In this document: piece by piece, positions 8,023 to 13,149 of the stretch
Position numbering within the stretch: position 1 is the first letter of the stretch
Layout: each line of letters opens with the position of its first letter
Origin: CAYUNI01 sp964446245
Lineage (GTDB): Bacteria; Patescibacteriota; Minisyncoccia; Phycocordibacterales; XYD1-FULL-46-19
Direction of reading: 5' to 3'
Assembly: GCA_964446245.1 (NCBI GenBank)
Contig: CAYUNI010000016.1
Coordinates: 1-13,936 of the forward strand
Length of the DNA stretch: 13,936 nucleotides
Notes under the pieces: model-generated
What the model was told of the DNA's origin: nothing
The model's database searches: none
What the model saw: only the letters and a program-made list of their open reading frames with translations
Position numbers and translations under genes: made by a program

Positions 8023-9841
8023 CAGACAGCATTTTTCGTAGCACCTCCTCAGGAACCTCTGACTTTTTATCTAAAGAAATTTTAGGGCTCAATGATGGCA
8101 AAACATCATCTGCCAAGTTTTTTTGTTCTTTGGTCAAAAAATTTTCTTTTACCGGCTCAGATTCTTTTGGTTTTAATTGAATATCTTCTTCGTTATTTTT
8201 AACCGTCGCTAAAATATCTTTTAGAGCCGAGCGCAAGCTTTCTCGATTATGACCACTGCTTTTATCTTTATTATTCTTTAGTGCTGATAAAGAAATTGTC
8301 GATTGAGGAATTATTCGTTGACCATTTTGGCTTTGGTTAACATTTGTCTTTAAAGTGTGATTTACTGGTTCTGGTTTATAACTATCATCTCTTTTCTTAA
8401 TTTCTTGACGATTCAAAGCTCGATCAACAGGAGGCTGATTCTTTGGTCGGTTATCTGGTTGGCGATTACCCTTCGGCCGATCTTCAAAACGCTCTTTTTT
8501 TGGCCAATCAGCCTTGAGGCTAGCTTTTCCCAAAGATTCGTCTTTCTTAGTGTCTTGATGCCAAGAGACAATCTCCGTTTCAACCTTTTCTCTCGGAGCA
8601 GCATAAACTCGGCGGGAATTTTCGATAATCTGATCTTTGAAAGAATCTGCCAAAGAAACAATTGGCGGTAAAGTCGTTGCCGAAAAAGGCGGTGAGCCGA
8701 TGCCATCAATCATTAAAGTCAAATAAATTTGAGCAAAACCTAATCCAACCAAATCTTCTTGAGTAAAAGTTGGGGTAAATATTTTTTCTAATAATTCAGC
8801 ATCGAGTGGCCCAACCCGAAAAGCAATCGTGGTGCCGACGTTGCCAAAAACAGCATTGCGAACAGTTTCTGGCATCTGCTCGATATATTGATGAGCAATA
8901 GTCAAACATAATTTATATTTTCTAGCCTCAGCTAAAATATCAGCAAAAGAATCGTTAACAAACGATTGAAATTCGTCAACAAAAAGATAAAACGGTGGCA
9001 GGGTTCGTAGAGTGGCATCGGTCTCGGCCGCTCTAGACATTGCGGCTAAATAAATTTTAGTGATTAGCATCCCACCCAAAAGATTGGCATTTTGTTCACC
9101 GACTCTTCCTTTTGACAAATTCATTATCAAAATCTTCTTGTCATCCATTATTTTTCTAATATCAAAAGACGACTTAGGCTGACCAATAATATTACGAATA
9201 AGCGGATTAGAAGTAAATTGACCAATCTTATTTTTAATCGCATCCCCCGCCTCCTGCATGTAGCGTTCATTATATTTAGCAAATTCATCAACCCAAAAAG
9301 CCTTAACCGATGGGTCAGAAACATTAGCCACAACTTTTTCCCGAAAAGCTTTCTCCGACAACATTCGGTTAACTCCAAGCAAAGTCGATTCTGGATATTC
9401 CAAAAGCGCCAAAATCGTATTTCCTAAAATATATTCCATTCGCGCCGACCAAACATCAGGCCAAATCTTTTTAAAGGTAGCCATCAAACCATTAGCAACA
9501 AGGTGGCGTTGATCTTTCCCGACATCTTCCATTACATTAAACGAAATTGGATAGTCTAAATCAAAAGGAGCAAAATACACTACGTCCTTGATTCTTTCTT
9601 CTGGTACATACTCAAGGAGTAAATCTGCGCTTTTGCCGTGAGGGTCGATAAAACCAATCCCTTCGCCATTTTTAATATCTTGGATGGCTATATTTTCCAA
9701 AAGAACCGATTTTCCCATACCAGTCTTACCGATAATATACATATGACGACCGCGATCTTCAGATTTAATACCAAAGGAAATCTTCTTCCCACGAAAATCG
9801 GTTTGAGCAAAATAATTAATTGTAGATAACTGATTCGCCAT
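8006..9841 (-). CDS. HerA/VirB4/TraD-type conjugation-like ATPase with disordered C-terminal tail
   Basis: 611 residues from ATG at 9841 (MANQ...). A TTG two codons earlier is rejected because it would lie almost at the predicted transcript start. Counting from the TTG, Walker A is IIGKTGMGKSVLLEN (38-52) and GIGFIDPHGKSADLLL (64-78) follows, as in type IV secretion/TraD-like ATPases. Walker B is FYLFVDEFQSF (286-296) and the sensor-like LTIAHQYIEQM is at 315-325. PFSATTLPP near 386 ends the motor. Residues from about 420 on are polar and Pro/Asn/Lys rich (EDRPKGN, DNRPKNQ), then a conserved-looking end with SLRSALKDIL and PEEVLRKMLSDEDDS. Such ATPases move DNA or protein through membranes or on DNA ends. 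No other secretion gene is in the window, so the partner and cargo are unknown. Confidence 0.88.
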   Translation of the reverse strand: MANQLSTINYFAQTDFRGKKISFGIKSEDRGRHMYIIGKTGMGKSVLLENIAIQDIKNGEGIGFIDPHGKSADLLLEYVPEERIKDVVYFAPFDLDYPISFNVMEDVGKDQRHLVANGLMATFKKIWPDVWSARMEYILGNTILALLEYPESTLLGVNRMLSEKAFREKVVANVSDPSVKAFWVDEFAKYNERYMQEAGDAIKNKIGQFTSNPLIRNIIGQPKSSFDIRKIMDDKKILIMNLSKGRVGEQNANLLGGMLITKIYLAAMSRAAETDATLRTLPPFYLFVDEFQSFVNDSFADILAEARKYKLCLTIAHQYIEQMPETVRNAVFGNVGTTIAFRVGPLDAELLEKIFTPTFTQEDLVGLGFAQIYLTLMIDGIGSPPFSATTLPPIVSLADSFKDQIIENSRRVYAAPREKVETEIVSWHQDTKKDESLGKASLKADWPKKERFEDRPKGNRQPDNRPKNQPPVDRALNRQEIKKRDDSYKPEPVNHTLKTNVNQSQNGQRIIPQSTISLSALKNNKDKSSGHNRESLRSALKDILATVKNNEEDIQLKPKESEPVKENFLTKEQKNLADDVLPSLSPKISLDKKSEVPEEVLRKMLSDEDDS

Positions 9842-9852
9842 TAGCAATTTAA

Positions 9853-9861
9853 ATTATAACA
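9853..9861 (-). promoter_or_regulatory. Extended -10 promoter for the ATPase-glycan operon
   Basis: On the minus strand the sequence reads TGTTATAAT, a perfect TGnTATAAT extended -10 element. No good -35 lies at 16-18 bases upstream, which is normal for extended -10 promoters. The expected start of transcription is near 9846, only about 5 bases before the ATG at 9841, so the mRNA would be almost leaderless. It lies in the only clear gap (49 bases) between the DUF4015 gene and the left-hand operon, so it could drive everything down to position 1. Confidence 0.55.
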
Positions 9862-9890
9862 TTTCCTACCGCCAAAATCTCCTTAGATAA

Positions 9891-11093
9891 TTAATTGTTC
9901 GGCAGGTAAGCCCCTCTAGTATATTTATTTGATGGATCCCACATCATCCAAGAATCGAGTCCATTATCATAAACCGCTTTCTTTTGAGCATTTATCATTC
10001 CTGCCGTATAATCAGCCCCGAGATCAAAGTCTTGAAGCCAAGGACGAAGTTTAGCTCTAGTCGAACTCGCCGTCTCTAACCTTTCGGCGGCAACTTTCAT
10101 ATTATGATTAATCACTTCATAAGGCATCGTTGCCGGCTTTTTCATATTCATATAACCCGGCGGATAATGGGATGGATAAACCATCGGTGCAATAAAATCA
10201 AAATGAGGAGCAGCTTTTTCTAAGACTTGTCCAATACCCAGATCATCATAATTAGTACAGACCATTCCAAACAAATCCGCTGAAGTCGGAATCTTGGCTA
10301 ATCTCATTTCCCGACCTAAAAATCGGAAAAAATCTTCTAAAGCGTCAGCTTTAGATTCACCACTACGATAAAAAGGATAGGCAATATCCTTCATATTACC
10401 ATCAGACGGAAAACGAATATAATCAAAATTTACTTCATCAAATCCTTGTCGATAAGCTTCCTTAGCAAGCGCAACCGTATATCGCCAAACTGGCTCTGCT
10501 TTTACATCTAGCCAAGAAATACCTTTTCGATCTCGCCAAACTGCTCCATCTGATGCTCTTTTTACTGCCCATTCAGGATGTTTTTTTGATAAATAAGCAT
10601 CCTGGAATGTTGAGACTCGAGCAATAACATAAATATTTTTTTGATGAAGACGATTGATGAGCTCTGGCAAATCAGTAATTCTTTTTTCTATTAAACCTAA
10701 TTGATTAAGAAGTGGATCTTCGACTGGAAAAGCAATTGCGCCACTATAATCCTTAACATCAATTACAACGGCATTTAATTCTGTCCGATCAATTAAGTCT
10801 ATCAATGGCTCGCGCAAGGTTTTACTTCCCGCAATCCAGCTTGACCAATAGATAGCTTTCACTGCTTTCGGTGTCGACAGATGAGAAATTACCGGCGTCG
10901 ACGAAGCCATAATTTCAGTACTAGAAGCAATTTGATTCAGCCCACCGACCCCCGCCACTTGCTTCTTCGCTAATCCTTTCTCATAATAAATCGGTTTAGC
11001 AAACAATGGCGAACCGACAACAAAAAATATTATCGCCAAAAATGCCACCACTAAAACTAATAGCCCAAAATTATTTTTCTTAGCGATGGTCAT
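9891..11093 (-). CDS. Membrane-anchored DUF4015-type putative glycoside hydrolase
   Basis: 400 residues from ATG at 11093; a TTG at 11099 would add two residues only. A positively charged start (AKKNN) is followed by one strong membrane helix, about residues 11-33 from the TTG, with no clear cleavage site. That suggests an anchored protein facing outward. A Ser/Thr/Ala linker (about 55-75) leads to a TIM-barrel-like domain with KAIYWSSWIAG, LNAVVIDVKDYSG (108-120), IYVIARVSTFQD (156-167), GFDEVNFDYIRFPSDG (219-234) and DFIAPMVYPSHYPPG (301-315). The last two are hallmarks of the DUF4015 'putative glycosyl hydrolase' family, where acidic residues in VNFDYIRFP are the likely catalytic site. Substrate unknown; cell-wall or exported glycan is a reasonable guess next to mur genes. 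Confidence 0.83.
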   Translation of the reverse strand: MTIAKKNNFGLLVLVVAFLAIIFFVVGSPLFAKPIYYEKGLAKKQVAGVGGLNQIASSTEIMASSTPVISHLSTPKAVKAIYWSSWIAGSKTLREPLIDLIDRTELNAVVIDVKDYSGAIAFPVEDPLLNQLGLIEKRITDLPELINRLHQKNIYVIARVSTFQDAYLSKKHPEWAVKRASDGAVWRDRKGISWLDVKAEPVWRYTVALAKEAYRQGFDEVNFDYIRFPSDGNMKDIAYPFYRSGESKADALEDFFRFLGREMRLAKIPTSADLFGMVCTNYDDLGIGQVLEKAAPHFDFIAPMVYPSHYPPGYMNMKKPATMPYEVINHNMKVAAERLETASSTRAKLRPWLQDFDLGADYTAGMINAQKKAVYDNGLDSWMMWDPSNKYTRGAYLPNN

Positions 11094-11105
11094 TTTCAAA
11101 AATAA

Positions 11106-11378
11106 CTAATCCGAATCGTTAGTCAACTTTTCTTTTTTGGCCGACAAATCATCTGCGCCCTCTCTTTGATCTCCGCCTTTATTTTCTTTAGGTGTTGGCT
11201 GATTTTTAAGCTGATAAGTTTCCGGATAAGAACGGACTAAACCAAACACCATAATAGAAAAACCCAATAAAACAATCAGGGTAGTCCGAATAAAATCCGG
11301 CACCCCCAAAAAAGGCACAACCATCACCAAAAAGCCCAAAATAGCACTGGCCCGATTGCGCCAAATAATTCTTTTCAT
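11106..11378 (-). CDS. Small two-helix membrane protein, unknown function
   Basis: 90 residues. A basic start (MKRIIWRNR) precedes two hydrophobic stretches, about residues 11-27 (SAILGFLVMVVPFLGVP) and 31-48 (RTTLIVLLGFSIMVFGLV). The tail of about 40 residues is polar and charged (PTPKENKGGDQREG, then KKEKLTNDSD). By the positive-inside rule both ends would be cytoplasmic. I do not recognise the family. It starts 10 bases after murC and ends 12 bases before the DUF4015 gene, and its own promoter overlaps the murC stop. The layout suggests it works with, or assembles near, the anchored hydrolase; that is inference from order alone. Confidence 0.7.
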   Translation of the reverse strand: MKRIIWRNRASAILGFLVMVVPFLGVPDFIRTTLIVLLGFSIMVFGLVRSYPETYQLKNQPTPKENKGGDQREGADDLSAKKEKLTNDSD

Positions 11379-11387
11379 ATGAGCTTT

Positions 11388-11417
11388 ATTATAGCAAAAG
11401 ATCGCCCACCTTCACAA
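11388..11417 (-). promoter_or_regulatory. Promoter overlapping the murC stop, for the two-helix protein and DUF4015 genes
   Basis: The minus strand has TTGTGA (11417-11412), an 18-base spacer and TATAAT (11393-11388). The spacer ends in TGC, so the -10 is an extended TGCTATAAT. The -10 hexamer includes the TAA stop of murC. The expected transcript start is near 11381, about 2-3 bases before the ATG at 11378, again nearly leaderless. It matches 4 of 6 consensus bases at -35 and 6 of 6 at -10. Confidence 0.55.
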
Positions 11418-12768
11418 TATCGCCGGCTCCCATAGTCACAACAAGATCTCCAGACTTAGCCTCTTGTTTAATCATCTCACCAATGGTAAGAAAATCTAAA
11501 CCATACGCCGAAAGCCCTCGGCCAATTTTATTGATTGAAGCAACCAAATCTTTTGCATGAATGCTGTCATCTTTTATTTCTCGAGCAGCATAGATGTCTG
11601 CAACAATAATCAGGTCGGCCCCAGACAAAGCCTTAGCAAAATCAGCCAAAAGCATTTTTGTCCGGCTGAATAAGTGAGGTTGAAAAGCGATAATCAAACG
11701 CCCAGACATATTCTTTTGTTTCATTAACTCCTGCGCCCCCAAAATCGTTGCCTTAATTTCTGTTGGGTGGTGGGCATAATCATCATAGACCAAGGCGCCA
11801 TTTTCCATTTTGCCTTTATATTCAAATCGACGCCAAGTACCACGAAAATTATTCAACGCCATGGTGGCTTCGGTTTTTTTCACCTTCAAAATTTTTGCAA
11901 CCGATAGCGCGACTTGAGCGTCAAGTATATTATGTTTACCGGGTACCAACAACGAAAGACCCTTGATTGATTCCTGACTATAATCAATAAGTCTCGACCG
12001 ATTATTTTTTAAAATTGGCTTTACCTTAGAATCATGCGGATTACAAATCAAATAACCATTCGATGGAATTTTAGACACTAACTCGCTAAAAGCTCCTTGA
12101 ATATCTTTTAAGTCTTTATAGTAATCAAGATGATCATTGTCGATGTTAGTAATAGCAACTACTTTTGGAGCAAGATTAAGAAAAGATCGTCGGTATTCAC
12201 AAGCTTCAACGACTAATAAATCACTTCGTCCCGCAATAAAATTTACCCCGCCAGAAGAAGCCGATTTATCGGCGCTAGCTCTAACGGGTCTGGATCCAAT
12301 ATCTTTGATCAAACTTCCGACAATCACCGTTGGATCAAGTTTGGCGTGAAGAGCGATCTGGGCAATCATCGCCGTCGTTGTCGTCTTGCCGTGAGTACCA
12401 GCTACTGCTATGGTAAATTTTTGTCTCGACAATAAGCCGAGAATTTCCGGATAGCTTAAAGTCAAAAGACCCCGTCGCCGAGCTTCTTGTAATTCTGGAT
12501 TATCTTCAGGGATAGCAATAGTATAAACAAGCAAATCACATTTTCGGGGGACATTTTTAATCTGATGTCCTAGCTTAATCTTTGCTCCAGCTTTTTTCAA
12601 TTCTTTTATTACCAAAGAATCTCCTTGATCCGAACCGGTCACTTTTTTCCCCTCCAACAAAAACATCCGAGCAATCGCCGACACGCCAATACCGCCAATA
12701 CCGATAAAATGCACTGACTGAATATTAGCCAAGTCAAAACCTACCTGTTTGTTATTTAAATCCGACAT
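11389..12768 (-). CDS. murC: UDP-N-acetylmuramate--L-alanine ligase
   Basis: 459 residues, normal for MurC, which adds L-alanine to UDP-MurNAc in the cytoplasm using ATP. The N-terminal Rossmann signature is HFIGIGGIGVSAIARM (20-35). The ATP P-loop is AGTHGKTTTT (123-132), the central-domain EACEYRRSFLNL is at 188-199, TNIDNDHLDYY at 208-217, the adenine-side HNILDAQVAL at 279-288 and YDDYAHHPTEIKAT at 328-341. Relative to what I know of related MurC proteins, about 15 residues (159-174, rich in Ser/Ala/Arg) appear inserted between SLIKDIG and VNFIAGRSD. They coincide with a palindromic DNA repeat. The start ATG has no Shine-Dalgarno. A TATATT at 12803-12798 on the minus strand could be its -10, without a good -35. 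It follows murD with the plus-strand cassette between them. Confidence 0.95.
   Translation of the reverse strand: MSDLNNKQVGFDLANIQSVHFIGIGGIGVSAIARMFLLEGKKVTGSDQGDSLVIKELKKAGAKIKLGHQIKNVPRKCDLLVYTIAIPEDNPELQEARRRGLLTLSYPEILGLLSRQKFTIAVAGTHGKTTTTAMIAQIALHAKLDPTVIVGSLIKDIGSRPVRASADKSASSGGVNFIAGRSDLLVVEACEYRRSFLNLAPKVVAITNIDNDHLDYYKDLKDIQGAFSELVSKIPSNGYLICNPHDSKVKPILKNNRSRLIDYSQESIKGLSLLVPGKHNILDAQVALSVAKILKVKKTEATMALNNFRGTWRRFEYKGKMENGALVYDDYAHHPTEIKATILGAQELMKQKNMSGRLIIAFQPHLFSRTKMLLADFAKALSGADLIIVADIYAAREIKDDSIHAKDLVASINKIGRGLSAYGLDFLTIGEMIKQEAKSGDLVVTMGAGDIVKVGDLLL
12260..12273. repeat. Palindrome in frame inside murC
   Basis: GCCGATTTATCGGC is a perfect inverted repeat with 6-base arms around TT. 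It lies within codons 165-170, inside the segment (about 12247-12294) that looks like an in-frame insertion in MurC. CCAGA at 12251-12255 and TCTGG at 12289-12293 form an outer pair of inverted arms. Another 6-base palindrome, GCTAGC, sits at 12274-12279. This looks like a short dispersed (REP/MITE-like) element. Confidence 0.6.
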
Positions 12769-12809
12769 AAAATTTATTACAAATATTAAGTCACTTTAAT
12801 ATAACCTAT

Positions 12810-12838
12810 TTGCCATTTTGAAGCGAATTTGTTAGTTT
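12810..12838 (+). promoter_or_regulatory. Possible weak promoter for the small plus-strand gene
   Basis: TTGCCA (12810-12815), a 17-base spacer, and TAGTTT (12833-12838) preceded by TGT, giving an extended-type -10. The match is partial (4 of 6 at -35, about 3 of 6 at -10). It is placed sensibly about 30 bases before the ATG, but AT-rich spacers give such matches often. Confidence 0.3.
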
Positions 12839-12857
12839 AATTGGTGGGCAAAACCAG

Positions 12858-12865
12858 AAAGGAGG
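12858..12865 (+). promoter_or_regulatory. Strong Shine-Dalgarno site of the small plus-strand gene
   Basis: AAAGGAGG lies 5 bases before the ATG at 12871, close to the ideal anti-16S match and spacing. It decides the start, because the reading frame is open further upstream (to a GTG-like start at 12841). No other gene in the window has a comparable site. Confidence 0.8.
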
Positions 12866-12870
12866 CATCC

Positions 12871-13077
12871 ATGAGCACGCCAGTTGATCTCTCGACCTGG
12901 CAAGAGGTCGCCGACCAGTTCCGAACATTTGGGACTCTGCCAGATATTGGCGACGATCTCTTGGGGGAGGTTGGCGACGATCCCCGATCCAAAACAGTCC
13001 TGTCCCCTGAAGGGCAGAATTTGATCGACGCCATCTGCCACCGCCTGACTTATTGCGGTGGCGACAAGGGGCGCTAA
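12871..13077 (+). CDS. Small acidic protein of unknown function in a self-contained cassette
   Basis: 68 residues beginning MSTPVDLSTWQEVADQF. It is the only plus-strand gene, lying between murD and murC. The start is fixed by AAAGGAGG five bases upstream. The protein has a helical-looking first third (TWQEVADQFRTF), an acidic middle with a repeated GDD motif (IGDD at 26-29, VGDD at 34-37), a predicted helix SPEGQNLIDAICHRL (45-59) and a short Cys/Gly-rich basic end, CHRLTYCGGDKGR, with Cys56 and Cys62. There is no signal peptide or membrane segment, so it should be cytoplasmic. By hand count the reading frame is about 57% G+C, against roughly 33-40% nearby, and uses G/C-ending codons unlike its neighbours. 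I do not recognise the family. A structured RNA with a fortuitous frame is the main alternative, but the ribosome site argues for protein. Confidence 0.72.
   Translation: MSTPVDLSTWQEVADQFRTFGTLPDIGDDLLGEVGDDPRSKTVLSPEGQNLIDAICHRLTYCGGDKGR
12947..12982 (+). repeat. 12-base direct repeat inside the small gene
   Basis: TTGGCGACGATC occurs at 12947-12958 and again, identical, at 12971-12982. The period is 24 bases, exactly eight codons, and both copies encode [I/V]GDD. It looks like a short in-frame duplication. Confidence 0.75.
13037..13062 (+). other. Perfect 8-bp hairpin inside the 3' end of the small gene
   Basis: GCCACCGC (13037-13044) and GCGGTGGC (13055-13062) are perfectly complementary around a 10-base loop. 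The stem spans the codons for the two cysteines and ends 15 bases before the stop triplet begins at 13075. No U-run follows, so it is not a terminator by itself; with the terminator at 13087 it gives two hairpins in a row in the transcript. Confidence 0.6.
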
Positions 13078-13086
13078 CCCACCCCC

Positions 13087-13121
13087 AAGCCCCGAATTGA
13101 TAGTCGGGGCTTAAATTTTTT
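13087..13121 (+). terminator. Rho-independent terminator of the small plus-strand gene
   Basis: AAGCCCCGA (13087-13095), loop of 8, TCGGGGCTT (13104-13112): a perfect 9-bp G+C-rich stem, followed by AAATTTTTT. It begins 10 bases after the stop of the small gene. On the minus strand the stem is followed by a G-run instead of U, so it should not stop murD transcription into murC. Confidence 0.9.
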
Positions 13122-13149
13122 ATACCAAATACTAAATACTCGATACTAA
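13122..13149. repeat. Four tandem 7-bp repeats (ATACNNN) across the murD stop
   Basis: ATACCAA, ATACTAA, ATACTCG and ATACTAA stand end to end. They start directly after the terminator's T-run and cover the murD stop codon (13132-13134) and the last five codons. Because 7 is not a multiple of 3, any gain or loss of a unit would change the murD C-terminus. Confidence 0.7.

Noticed and set aside
9842..9890. Terminator after the DUF4015 gene
   Set aside because: I found no G+C-rich inverted repeat followed by a T-run on the minus strand; only the extended -10 element stands out.
12832..13041. Two minus-strand frames opposite the small plus-strand gene
   Set aside because: They lack ribosome sites and promoters, while the plus frame has AAAGGAGG and a matching terminator. 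They arise because the G+C-rich stretch has few stop codons.
12871..13121. Structured non-coding RNA (tRNA, tmRNA, 6S or SRP-like) instead of a small gene
   Set aside because: No tRNA arms or known RNA signature seen, and a near-perfect ribosome site precedes an ATG frame that stays open for 68 codons. Kept only as an alternative.
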